Shown: piece after piece, positions 8,903-18,529 of the stretch | Position numbering within the stretch: the stretch's first letter is position 1 | How the letters are laid out: the number at the start of each line of letters is the position of its first letter | DNA from: Dechloromonas sp. UBA6271 | Lineage (GTDB): Bacteria > Pseudomonadota > Gammaproteobacteria > Burkholderiales > Rhodocyclaceae | Reading direction: 5' to 3' | DNA: 64,000 nt | Assembly: GCA_002440665.1 (NCBI GenBank) | Contig: DJUX01000005.1 | Coordinates: 62,001-126,000 of the forward strand | The notes under the pieces: generated by a model | The model's database searches: none | Told to the model about the DNA's origin: nothing | Seen by the model: only the letters and a program-made list of their open reading frames with translations | Translations under genes and position numbers: made by a program

Positions 8903-9208
8903 TCAGGCCGCCACCCGCTGGAAAACGCGGATACGCGGCGCGATCCGATCTTGCAGAGTACGGGCAGCGATCCGTATGTCGTACTCGGTTTGCAGGTTGA
9001 GCCAGAAACGCGGTTCCATCCCGAAAAACAAGCCGAGGCGTAGCGCCGTATCGGCCGTAACCGGGCGGTGGCCGTTCACCAGTTCGCTAATGCGACTCGG
9101 CGATAAATCGATGTCGGCCGCAAGCTGACGGGCCAAGATACCCATCGGCTTCATGAAGTCCTCCAGCAGAATTTCGCCGGGGTGGATTTCGTCAAGTAAT
9201 TCAGCCAC
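8903..9208 (-). CDS. higA: HigA-family antitoxin (XRE helix-turn-helix), orphan
   Basis: The product is 101 residues and carries the HigA/VapI signature: HPGEILLEDFMKPMGI, then the helix-turn-helix LAADIDLSPSRISELVNGHRPVTADTALRLGLFFGMEPRFWLNLQ. I chose GTG at 9206-9208 because TAGGAG lies six bases upstream; this TAG is the stop of lolD, so the gene starts eight bases after lolD ends. HigA normally follows a HigB toxin gene, but the upstream neighbour here is lolD and I find no HigB-like frame nearby. It is therefore an orphan regulator/antitoxin attached to the end of the lol operon, perhaps transcribed from the lol promoter. Confidence 0.85.
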   Translation of the reverse strand: MAELLDEIHPGEILLEDFMKPMGILARQLAADIDLSPSRISELVNGHRPVTADTALRLGLFFGMEPRFWLNLQTEYDIRIAARTLQDRIAPRIRVFQRVAA

Positions 9209-9216
9209 GTCAACTC

Positions 9217-9897
9217 CTACTCGCCGACCAGCACGCCGTCGTTCAAATGCATGACGCGGTCGGCGCGAGCGGCCAGTTGCAGGTCGTGGGTCACCATGAC
9301 CAGGCTGGCGCGCTGCGAGCGCACCTGGGCGAGCAGCAAGTCGAAGACGACGCCGGCGGTCTGGCGGTCGAGGTTGCCGGTCGGCTCGTCGGCGAGGATG
9401 CACGAGGGCGAGCTGACCAGCGCCCGGGCGATGGCCGCGCGCTGACGTTCGCCGCCGGACAGTTCGCCGGGGCGGTGTTCCAGCCGGTGACCGAGGCCGA
9501 CTGCGGTCAACATTTCGGCAGCGGCAGCCAGCGCCTGGTCGCGCGCCTGACGGCGGATCAGCAGCGGCATCGCGACGTTTTCCAGCGCCGAGAATTCGGG
9601 CAGCAGGTGGTGGAACTGGTAGACGAAGCCAAGATGCCGGTTGCGCCAGTCGCCGCGGTCGACCTCGCCCATGGCCGAAAAATCGCGGCCCATCAGCTTC
9701 ACACTGCCGGCGGTCGGCGCATCGAGCCCGCCGAGCAGATGCAGCAGCGTACTCTTGCCGGAACCCGAGGCGCCGACGATGGCCAGCGTTTCGCCGGCCG
9801 CTACTTCGAGGTCGACGGCCGACAGCACCGTGACATCCAGCCCGCCGTTGCGGAACGCCTTGCCCAGCCCGCTGGCCGCGAGAATCACGTCACTCAT
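9217..9897 (-). CDS. lolD: Lipoprotein-releasing ABC transporter ATPase LolD
   Basis: A 226-residue ABC ATPase: Walker A GASGSGKST (near residue 42), Q-loop FVYQFHHLLPEFSALENV, signature LSGGERQR, Walker B CILADEPTGNLD and H-loop THD. The FVYQFHHLLPEF segment and close linkage to a LolC/E-type permease identify LolD rather than MacB or FtsE. LolD powers release of outer-membrane lipoproteins from the inner membrane to LolA. Its start overlaps the end of the permease gene by eight bases, so the genes form one operon. Confidence 0.92.
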   Translation of the reverse strand: MSDVILAASGLGKAFRNGGLDVTVLSAVDLEVAAGETLAIVGASGSGKSTLLHLLGGLDAPTAGSVKLMGRDFSAMGEVDRGDWRNRHLGFVYQFHHLLPEFSALENVAMPLLIRRQARDQALAAAAEMLTAVGLGHRLEHRPGELSGGERQRAAIARALVSSPSCILADEPTGNLDRQTAGVVFDLLLAQVRSQRASLVMVTHDLQLAARADRVMHLNDGVLVGE

Positions 9898-11137
9898 AGC
9901 GCAGCGCCTCCGCCGGATTGACGCGCGAGGCGCGCCAACTCGGGTAGATCGTCGCCAGCAGCGCTAGCACGAAGGCGATCAGCGTGACGCCCCAGACGTC
10001 GCCCCACTGCAGGTCGGACGGCAGGTCGGAGATGTAATAGACCTCCTTGGACAGGAAGTGGATGCCGAGCACGCGTTCGATGAACGGGACGACGACGTCG
10101 ATATTGAGCGCCAGCGCAACGCCGCCGGCGATGCCGAGGCCGAGGCCGATAAAGCCGACCAGCGCGCCCTGGATGACGAAGACCGCCATGATCGACAGCG
10201 GCCGCGCGCCGAGGGTGCGCAGGATGGCGATGTCGGCCTGCTTGTCGGTGACCGCCATGACCAGCGTCGACACCAGATTGAAGGCAGCGACGGCGACGAT
10301 CAGCGACAGGATGATGAACATCATGTTCTTCTCGATCGCCACGGCGCGGAAGAAATTGGCGTGGCTCTTGGTCCAGTCGCTGATGTAGGCGTCGGCGTTG
10401 ACGTAGCGCACCAGCTCGCGGGCGATGCGCGGCGCCTGGAACAGGTCGTCGACCTTGAGCCGCACACCGCTCACCCGATCTTCCATCTGGTAGAGCTTCT
10501 GCGCGTCGGCCATGTGGATCAGCGCCAGCCCGCTGTCGTATTCGTACATGCCGACCTCGAAGATGCCGACCACCTTGAACGACTTCAGGCGCGGCACGAC
10601 GCCGGCCGGCGTCACCGTGCCCTGCGGCGCGATCGCCGTCACCTTGTCGCCGACGAAGACGCGCAGCGCCCGCGCCAGGTCGGCGCCGAGCACGACGCCG
10701 AACTCGCCGGGCCGCAAATCGTCGAGACTGCCGCTCTTGATCGTCTTTCCGAAATCGGCGACACGCTCTTCCTGGTCGGGCAGGATGCCGCGCACCAGCA
10801 CGCCCTTGACGCCGTTGTCCACCGTGAACATCGCCTGCGACTGGACGAAGGGCGCCGTCGCCCGGACTTCCGGATGCCCGGCCACCTGCGCGGCGACGCT
10901 CTGCCAGTCGGCCAGCTCGCCATTGATGCCGGCGATCTGGATATGCGAGGCGACCCCGAGGATGCGCGTGCGCAATTCCTTCTGGAAGCCGTTCATCACC
11001 GACAGCACGACGATCAGCGCGGCGACGCCGAGGCCGATGCCGAGCATGGAAATCAGCGAAATGAAGGAGATGAAGTGGTTGCGGCGTTTGGCGCGCGTGT
11101 AGCGCAGACCGATCAGCAATTCGTAAGGCAGGGCCAT
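9890..11137 (-). CDS. lolC: Lipoprotein-releasing permease LolC/LolE
   Basis: The product is 415 residues with the LolC/E layout: an N-terminal membrane helix (about residues 22-48, ISLISMLGIGLGVAALIVVLSVMNGF), a large periplasmic domain to about residue 265, and three C-terminal helices carrying the FtsX domain (about 268-295, 312-345 and 375-400). The opening YELLIGLRYTRAKRRNHFISFIS matches LolC/E. A single permease gene instead of separate lolC and lolE suggests a homodimer, as in many non-enteric proteobacteria. I used the ATG at 11135-11137, where homology starts; a second ATG at 11155 is possible and neither has a strong binding site. Confidence 0.88.
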   Translation of the reverse strand: MALPYELLIGLRYTRAKRRNHFISFISLISMLGIGLGVAALIVVLSVMNGFQKELRTRILGVASHIQIAGINGELADWQSVAAQVAGHPEVRATAPFVQSQAMFTVDNGVKGVLVRGILPDQEERVADFGKTIKSGSLDDLRPGEFGVVLGADLARALRVFVGDKVTAIAPQGTVTPAGVVPRLKSFKVVGIFEVGMYEYDSGLALIHMADAQKLYQMEDRVSGVRLKVDDLFQAPRIARELVRYVNADAYISDWTKSHANFFRAVAIEKNMMFIILSLIVAVAAFNLVSTLVMAVTDKQADIAILRTLGARPLSIMAVFVIQGALVGFIGLGLGIAGGVALALNIDVVVPFIERVLGIHFLSKEVYYISDLPSDLQWGDVWGVTLIAFVLALLATIYPSWRASRVNPAEALRYE

Positions 11138-11215
11138 GCGGCGGTGGGGAGGCATGAAAAACCGCTATGGTACACTCTTCGCCCTCCCCGACGTCTTCAA
11201 CTGGCCTGGATTCCC

Positions 11216-12232
11216 GTGCATCTTACCCTGCTTGTCCCCGAACTGATCTGGCCCGAGCCGGCCGACCAATTCACTCTCGGCAAGCTGAGCGCGCCCGGCC
11301 TCGAATGGCTGCTCGCCCGCGCCAGCCTCGAGCGCCAGCCGCGCCGCCCCTTCGAAACGGTTCTTACCAATTGTTTCGGCCTCGCCGCCAGCCCCTTCGG
11401 CCCCCTGCGCCTGCTCGGCGAAGGCAGCGACGAGGCGCGCGCCGGCCACTGGCTGTGCGCCGACCCGGTGCACCTGCGCTTTCACCAGGAGCGCATCATC
11501 CTCGCCGATGCCGGTGCCTTCGATCTGGCGGACGACGAGGCGCACGGCATCGTCGAGGCGCTCAATGCCGAATTCGCCGACATCGGCCGCTTTCACGTCG
11601 CCAGCGCCCGGCGCTGGTATCTGCGGCTGAATGTTGCGGTCGACCACCCCGTGGAGCCGATTTCCGCCGTCGCCGGCCGCCGCGTCGATGGCGAACTCGC
11701 CGGCAATGCCCTGCCCCTGACACGCTGGCTCAACGAAGTGCAGATGTTCCTGCACAGCCACCCGGTCAACGAACGGCGCCAGGCGGCCGGCCAGCCGGTG
11801 ATCAACAGCCTGTGGCTATGGGGCGGCGGCACGCTGCCGACCTCAGCCACGCCGGAATTCTCCGCCGTCTTCAGTAACAACCCGCTGGCCGCCGGCCTCG
11901 CCCGCGCCACCGGTCTTCCCTTATTCGACCGTCCCGCTGTGCTGGCGGATGTGCTCGCGCCAGGCGGCGAGCAGCCGCTGGTCGTCCTTGACCAACTCCT
12001 GTCGCGCGTGCTCTACGAAGACGGCGACGGCTGGCGCCGCGACTTCGAACAGCTCGAAAGCGACTGGTTCGCCCCGCTCAAAAAAGCCCTTGGCGGCAAG
12101 GTCGACCGCATCAGCCTGATCGCCCCCACCGTCTATGGCGAACTGCGCTACACGCTGACCGCCGGCGACCGCTGGAAGCTCTGGAAAGGCGGCAAAGCCA
12201 TCGCCGAGACGGCCAAGGAACTCGCACTATGA
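11216..12232 (+). CDS. RpfE-like phosphoglycerate mutase-family protein
   Basis: The product is 338 residues and lies directly before recJ with a four-base ATGA overlap. This pairing and sequence type are seen in betaproteobacteria and xanthomonads, where the gene is annotated as an RpfE-type regulatory protein, related to cofactor-independent phosphoglycerate mutase (COG4255). I see the family pattern PLTRWLNEVQMFLHSHPVNERR and the NSLWLWGGGTLP stretch that is its most conserved part. The biochemical function is not established. GTG at 11216 is the start that begins with the typical MHLTLLVPEL; its ribosome-binding site is weak. It carries TGCGGTCGAC copies at 11635 and 12101. Confidence 0.75.
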   Translation: MHLTLLVPELIWPEPADQFTLGKLSAPGLEWLLARASLERQPRRPFETVLTNCFGLAASPFGPLRLLGEGSDEARAGHWLCADPVHLRFHQERIILADAGAFDLADDEAHGIVEALNAEFADIGRFHVASARRWYLRLNVAVDHPVEPISAVAGRRVDGELAGNALPLTRWLNEVQMFLHSHPVNERRQAAGQPVINSLWLWGGGTLPTSATPEFSAVFSNNPLAAGLARATGLPLFDRPAVLADVLAPGGEQPLVVLDQLLSRVLYEDGDGWRRDFEQLESDWFAPLKKALGGKVDRISLIAPTVYGELRYTLTAGDRWKLWKGGKAIAETAKELAL

Positions 12233-13920
12233 CCCGCATCGTCGCCCGCAACATTCCACCTCGCGTCGTCTGGCAACTGGAGCAGCAGGGCCTGCACCCG
12301 CTGCTCGCCCGCCTCTACGCATCGCGGGGCGTTACCGACAGGGCCGAACTCGACTACGAACTAAAGTCGCTGCTGCCGCCGGCCGCCCTGACCCACGCCA
12401 CCGAGGCGGCGCACATGCTGGCCGACGCCATCGAGGCCGAGGCCAAACTGCTGATCATCGGCGATTACGACTGCGACGGCGCCACTGCCACTGCCGTCGG
12501 CATGCGCGCCCTGAAGATGCTCGGCGCCGATGTCGATTTCCTGCTGCCCGACCGCTTCAAGCTCGGCTACGGGCTGTCGCCGGAAATCGTCGACGTCGCC
12601 GCCCAGCAGTCACCCGACCTGATCATCACCGTCGACAACGGCATCGCCAGCATCGAAGGCGTCAATCGCGCCCGCGAGCACGGCATCGCGACGCTGATCA
12701 CCGACCACCACCTGCCGGCCGAAACGCTGCCCGAAGCCGACTGCATCGTGAACCCGAACCAGCCCGGCTGCGATTTCCCGTCGAAATGCATCGCCGGCGT
12801 CGGCGTCATGTTCTACGTCATGCTCGCCCTGCGCGCCGAATTGCGCGAACGCGGCTTCTTCGCCGACAAGCCCGAACCCAATTTCGCCAGCCTGCTCGAT
12901 CTGGTGGCGCTCGGCACCGTCGCCGACGTCGTCAAACTCGACCGCAACAACCGCATCCTGGTCAGCCAGGGCTTGAAGCGCATGCGCGCCGGCCAGTTGC
13001 AGCCCGGCCTCGCGGCGCTGTTCAAGGCCGCCGGCCGCGATCCAAAAAAAGCGACGGCGATGGACCTCGGCTTCATCCTCGGCCCGCGCCTCAACGCTGC
13101 CGGCCGCCTGGCCGACATGCGCCTCGGCGTCGAATGCCTGCTCACCGAAGACGCCAGCCGCGCCCTGCAGATCGCCCAGCAGCTCGACGCGCTGAACCGC
13201 GAACGCCGCGAAATCGAATCCGGCATGCAGGAACAGGCACTGATCCTGCTCGAATCGCTCGACGCCAACGACGCCACGGCCGGCATCGCGCTCTTCGACG
13301 AAAGCTGGCACGAAGGCGTCGTCGGCATTCTCGCCTCGCGCATCAAGGACAAGCTGCACCGCCCGGTGTTTGCCTTCGCCCCCGGCGAAGGCGGCATCGT
13401 CAAGGGTTCCGGCCGCTCGATTCCCGGCCTGCACCTGCGCGACGCGCTCGACCTCGTCGCCAAGCGCGCGCCCGGCCTGCTGATCCGTTTCGGCGGCCAC
13501 GCGATGGCGGCGGGGGTTACGGTCAACGCCGAAAACTTCGAGAAATTCCGCGATCTCTTCGCGCAGGTCGCCGGCGAACTGCTGGCCCCGGCCGACCTGA
13601 CGCGCACGCTGGAAACCGATGGCGGGCTGGAAGGCGGTTACATCTCGCTGGAGACGGCGCGCCTGCTGCAGAACGAAGTCTGGGGCCAGGGCTTTCCGGC
13701 GCCGCTGTTCATGGATGAATTCGAAGTCGAGCAGCAGCGCGTGCTCAAGGAAAAGCACCTCAAGCTGCGGCTGCGCAAGGGCAACACCCGCATCGACGCC
13801 ATCCAGTTCAATTTCAGCAGCCAGCCCGGCAACCGCACGCGCGCCGCCTACCGCCTGGCCATCAACGAATACATGGGCGTCGAATCGCCGCAGTTGATGG
13901 TCGAATACCTCGACCAATAA
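12229..13920 (+). CDS. recJ: Single-stranded-DNA exonuclease RecJ
   Basis: A 563-residue protein with the DHH-family phosphoesterase motifs: IIGDYDCDGATAT (near residue 77), VDNGI (near 136), the DHH motif in LITDHHLP (near 160), then DLVALGTVADVVKL (near 222) and the DHHA1 signature RFGGHAMAAG (near 422). RecJ degrades single-stranded DNA 5' to 3' in recombination and repair. Length is close to the usual 560-580. The start ATG overlaps the previous stop by four bases, so the two genes are coupled. Confidence 0.95.
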   Translation: MTRIVARNIPPRVVWQLEQQGLHPLLARLYASRGVTDRAELDYELKSLLPPAALTHATEAAHMLADAIEAEAKLLIIGDYDCDGATATAVGMRALKMLGADVDFLLPDRFKLGYGLSPEIVDVAAQQSPDLIITVDNGIASIEGVNRAREHGIATLITDHHLPAETLPEADCIVNPNQPGCDFPSKCIAGVGVMFYVMLALRAELRERGFFADKPEPNFASLLDLVALGTVADVVKLDRNNRILVSQGLKRMRAGQLQPGLAALFKAAGRDPKKATAMDLGFILGPRLNAAGRLADMRLGVECLLTEDASRALQIAQQLDALNRERREIESGMQEQALILLESLDANDATAGIALFDESWHEGVVGILASRIKDKLHRPVFAFAPGEGGIVKGSGRSIPGLHLRDALDLVAKRAPGLLIRFGGHAMAAGVTVNAENFEKFRDLFAQVAGELLAPADLTRTLETDGGLEGGYISLETARLLQNEVWGQGFPAPLFMDEFEVEQQRVLKEKHLKLRLRKGNTRIDAIQFNFSSQPGNRTRAAYRLAINEYMGVESPQLMVEYLDQ

Positions 13921-13933
13921 AGCGCCAGACAAC

Positions 13934-16015
13934 ATGACAGCACCCTTCCAGCTTTTGGGCCAGTGGATCAGCGCCGCGCACGCGGCCAACACGAATGGCC
14001 AATTCGACGCCGCCGCCGGCCTGTGCAAGCAGGCGCTGAAGGTCGCCCCGAACCTGCCGGAAGCTTGGTACAACCTCGCCATCGCCCACCGCGGCCTGGG
14101 CCGGAAGTCCGAAGCGCTGGATGCCCTCAAGAAGACCGGCACGCTGACGCGAGATTCCGCCGATGCGCAGAACAGCATCGGACTGGCGTTCCTCGAACTG
14201 GCAGCCTACCCGGAGGCAAAGCGCTACTTCGAGCGCGCCATCGCGCTGGCCCCGGGCTACGCCTTTCCGCATTCGAATCTCGGCAAGCTACTGGAGCGCC
14301 AGAAGCGCTACAAGGAAGCCGAAGTCTCGTTCAAGACGGCGATCCGGCTGCAGCCCGACCTGGCGCCGGCTTACGCCAACCTATGTGGCATCCTCAATGC
14401 CCAGAAACAATATGCCGCCGCCGAAGCCGCCGGCCGCAAGGCGATCGAACTCGCCGCCGACACGCCGCTGGCCTGGAGCAACCTGAGTTCGTCGTTGATC
14501 GGCCGCAAGCGCTTCGCCGATGCCGAAACCGCCTGCCGCCAGGCGATCGCGCTCGCCCGCGAGACACCCGAAGCCTGGGGCAATCTCGGCCAGGCACTGG
14601 CCGAGCAGTTCCGCCTGGACGAGGCCGAAGCCGCCTACACCACCGCCCTGGCGCTCGATCCGGGCATGGCGTCGCTGCACAGCGGGATGGCAAAGGTATT
14701 GCTCGAAAAAGGAGCGGCCGCGCAGGCCGCCGGGGAACTCCGGCAGGCGCTGGCGAAGGACGCCAACGACCCCGACCTGCTTTCCCACCAGCTGTTCTGC
14801 CTGAACTACCTGCCCGACTCGACGCCGGCGGAAATGACGGCAATCGCCCGGCAATACGGCGACGCGATACGGGCGAACATCGCCCCCTTCGACACCTGGC
14901 AATGCCCTGCCGAGCCCGAGCGAAAACTCCGCATCGGCATGCTCTCCGGCGATCTCCGGCGCCACCCGGTCGGCTACCTGCTGCGCGGCCCGCTGCGGGA
15001 AATCGGCAAGCCGGATTTCGAGATTTTTGCCTACAGCAATTTCCCGATCGAAGACGACCTGAGCGGCGAACTCCGGCAGCTGTGCACCGGCTGGTCGAAC
15101 GTCAGCGAAAAGAGCGACGCCGAACTGGCGCGGCAGATCCACGACGACCGGATCGACATCCTGCTCGATCTTTCCGGCCACACCGACTATTCCCGGCTCG
15201 CCGTCTTTGCCCGCAAACCAGCGCCGGTTCAGGTGACCTGGCTCGGCTACTTCGCCACCACCGGCGTCCGCGAAATCGACTGGAAGATCGGCGATCCCTG
15301 GGTCGCCCCGGACGACGAGGCCGGGCATTTCACCGAGAAGCTGTGGCGGCTGCCAGACAGCTGCTTCTGCTTCGCGCCGCCTGAAGGCGCGCCGACGGTC
15401 GCCGCCTTGCCGAGCGAACGCAACGGTCATGTCACCTACGGCTGCTTCAACAACCTGGCCAAGGTCAACGACGCGGTGATCGCAACCTGGTCGCGCATCC
15501 TGCACGCCGACCCGACAGCCAGGCTGCTCCTGAAAGCGAAGCAACTGGGCGCCGACGAACTTCGGGCAAAATTACTGGCCCGCTTTGCCGGCCACGGCAT
15601 CGGCCCCGAACGGCTGGAACTGGAAGGCGCGGGCTCCTATGCGGAATACCTCGCCACCTACGCCCGCATCGACATCGCGCTCGATCCCTTCCCCTACACC
15701 GGCGGCACGACGACGGCGGAAAGCCTGTGGATGGGCGTGCCCGTCGTCACGCTCCAGGGCGACCGCTTCATCGCCCACCAGGGTGAAAGCCTGATGCAGG
15801 CGGCCGGCCTGAGCGACATGATCGCCACTGACGCGGATGCCTACGTGCAACTGGCCCTGAGCACCGCCGCCGACCGCCAGGCTCTGGCTGAAATGCGCGC
15901 CGGGCTGCGGGCGCGCGTCGCCAGCTCGCCGCTGTTCGACGCCGCGCGCTACGCGCGCAACCTCGAAGCCGCCTGGCGCGGCATGTGGGCGGAATGGTGT
16001 GCGCGGCAGGCGTAA
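13934..16015 (+). CDS. TPR/SPINDLY-type O-linked glycosyltransferase
   Basis: A 693-residue protein with about seven tetratricopeptide repeats over residues 1-270 (for example PEAWYNLAIAHRGLGRKSEALDALKK, with the usual 34-residue period). They are followed by the GT41 catalytic domain: RIGMLSGDLRRHPVG, ILLDLSGHTDYSRL, APVQVTWLGYFATTGV, TYGCFNNLAKVND and the sugar-nucleotide-site region DPFPYTGGTTTAESLWMGVPVVTL. Proteins of this type transfer a sugar to Ser/Thr of other proteins or act on flagellin or adhesins. The acceptor here is unknown. It follows recJ by 13 bases and may share its transcript. No signal peptide, so it is cytoplasmic. Confidence 0.85.
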   Translation: MTAPFQLLGQWISAAHAANTNGQFDAAAGLCKQALKVAPNLPEAWYNLAIAHRGLGRKSEALDALKKTGTLTRDSADAQNSIGLAFLELAAYPEAKRYFERAIALAPGYAFPHSNLGKLLERQKRYKEAEVSFKTAIRLQPDLAPAYANLCGILNAQKQYAAAEAAGRKAIELAADTPLAWSNLSSSLIGRKRFADAETACRQAIALARETPEAWGNLGQALAEQFRLDEAEAAYTTALALDPGMASLHSGMAKVLLEKGAAAQAAGELRQALAKDANDPDLLSHQLFCLNYLPDSTPAEMTAIARQYGDAIRANIAPFDTWQCPAEPERKLRIGMLSGDLRRHPVGYLLRGPLREIGKPDFEIFAYSNFPIEDDLSGELRQLCTGWSNVSEKSDAELARQIHDDRIDILLDLSGHTDYSRLAVFARKPAPVQVTWLGYFATTGVREIDWKIGDPWVAPDDEAGHFTEKLWRLPDSCFCFAPPEGAPTVAALPSERNGHVTYGCFNNLAKVNDAVIATWSRILHADPTARLLLKAKQLGADELRAKLLARFAGHGIGPERLELEGAGSYAEYLATYARIDIALDPFPYTGGTTTAESLWMGVPVVTLQGDRFIAHQGESLMQAAGLSDMIATDADAYVQLALSTAADRQALAEMRAGLRARVASSPLFDAARYARNLEAAWRGMWAEWCARQA

Positions 16016-16139
16016 GCCGAAGCCATCGCTGACCCGGTTCGCTTCGCAACAATTTCTCGGGAACCGTGAATTAATTACTTAGGAAAAATTGCGCCCTGGC
16101 GTTTACTGGCATCGGGAAGTGAATTCCCGGAGGTATGCG

Positions 16140-16373
16140 ATGAACGTTATCTACAGCAGCGACCATTTCTGGATTCTGGCCTATCCGGCTCAACACAGCT
16201 TCGAGTTGTTCGACAAGTTTTGCCTGCGCACGCTGTTTCTCGACGGGCCGCTCGCTTCGCACTTCTGTCATGCCATGGCAGACATTCCCGAAGGGGAACG
16301 CAACGCGGAACGTATCGACGCCCTTCTCGACCAGTTTTGCGACGAATCCGCCCACCCCATCGTTTTCCACTGA
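16140..16373 (+). CDS. DUF3567 protein
   Basis: A 77-residue protein matching the DUF3567 pattern found in betaproteobacteria: MNVIYSSDHFWILAYPAQHSFELFDK, RTLFLDGPLASHF, then MADIPEGERNAERIDALLDQFC. The function is unknown. GGAGG lies seven bases before the ATG, which fixes the start; a 17-codon extension upstream lacks one. A small hairpin CGGGAA/TTCCCG (16113-16129) abuts the binding site and might affect translation. Confidence 0.8.
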   Translation: MNVIYSSDHFWILAYPAQHSFELFDKFCLRTLFLDGPLASHFCHAMADIPEGERNAERIDALLDQFCDESAHPIVFH

Positions 16374-16377
16374 CCTG

Positions 16378-16430
16378 ATTGCGCGGGTGCTGCCGGAAAG
16401 GTGGAAACTCTCCGGCAGCACCCGCGCAAT
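16378..16430. terminator. Long perfect hairpin between convergent genes
   Basis: Twenty bases (16378-16397) pair perfectly with 16411-16430 around a 13-base loop. It lies between the stop of the DUF3567 gene and the stop of the hemerythrin-livF gene, on opposite strands. There is no T-run on either side, so it is either a bidirectional factor-assisted terminator or a 3' RNA-stabilising structure. Confidence 0.6.
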
Positions 16431-16438
16431 TCATCCGC

Positions 16439-17755
<1,317 letters not shown>

Positions 17756-17765
17756 GTTTTATTCC

Positions 17766-18527
17766 TCAGGCATGCGCGCCAAGATAGGCGGCGATCACAT
17801 CGGGATTTGTTCTGATTTCCTCGCCCGTACCCTCAGCCAGCTTCTTGCCGTAGTTGAGGACGAGGATGCGGTCGGACAGGTTCATGACCATCTTCATGTC
17901 GTGCTCGACAAGCACGACGGTGACGCCGGAATCGGCGATCTTGCGTACCAGATGGTCGACCTCGATGGTCTCCTTGGGGTTGAGGCCGGCAGCCGGTTCG
18001 TCGAGGAAGATCAGGCGCGGTTTCATCGCCAGCGCGCGGGCGATTTCCAGGCGCTTGAGGGCGCCGTAGGACATCGCGTCGGCACGCGCCTCGACATACT
18101 GGCCGAGGCCGACGAAATTCATCAGTTCAGATGCCTCCTCGCGCAGTTCGGCATCGCGCTTCTTCAAGCCCGGCAATCGCAGCGCCGCCTTGACCAGATT
18201 GCGGTCGAGCCGCAGGTGAGCGCCGACCATGACGTTCTCGACAGCACTCATGTTCATGCAGATCTGCAGATTCTGGAAAGTGCGCGCCACACCACGGGTA
18301 GCCAGCTCGTTCGGCGACTTGCCGTGGATGCCTTCGCCGTCGAGGGTGATTTCGCCCGTCGTCGGCTTGTACACGCCGGTAATCAGGTTGAACAGCGTCG
18401 TCTTGCCGGCGCCGTTGGGGCCGATCACGGCATAGACGATGCCGGCATCGATGTTGAAGGTGACATTCTGGACGGCCTTGACGCCGCCGAAATGGATTGA
18501 GAGATCCTTGACCTGGAGCATGCTCAT
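17766..18527 (-). CDS. livG: Branched-chain-type ABC transporter ATPase LivG
   Basis: A 253-residue ABC ATPase of the LivG subfamily: Walker A GPNGAGKTTLFNLITG, the long LivG insertion with ARTFQNLQICMNMSAVENVMVG, a degenerate signature (MSYGALKRLEIARAL in place of LSGGQ), Walker B LIFLDEPAAGLNP and H-loop VEHDMKMVM. It pairs with the hemerythrin-LivF product to drive the LivHM permease. GGGGGAG lies six bases before the ATG, two bases after livM. Given the adjacent paa genes and a LivK-type binding protein inside them, phenylacetate or a related aromatic acid is the likely substrate rather than leucine; this is inferred from context. Confidence 0.9.
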   Translation of the reverse strand: MSMLQVKDLSIHFGGVKAVQNVTFNIDAGIVYAVIGPNGAGKTTLFNLITGVYKPTTGEITLDGEGIHGKSPNELATRGVARTFQNLQICMNMSAVENVMVGAHLRLDRNLVKAALRLPGLKKRDAELREEASELMNFVGLGQYVEARADAMSYGALKRLEIARALAMKPRLIFLDEPAAGLNPKETIEVDHLVRKIADSGVTVVLVEHDMKMVMNLSDRILVLNYGKKLAEGTGEEIRTNPDVIAAYLGAHA

Positions 18528-18529
18528 GA

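Noticed and set aside
10058..11215. Long N-terminal extension of the RpfE-like protein
   Set aside because: It runs antisense through lolC; the recognisable protein begins at GTG 11216.
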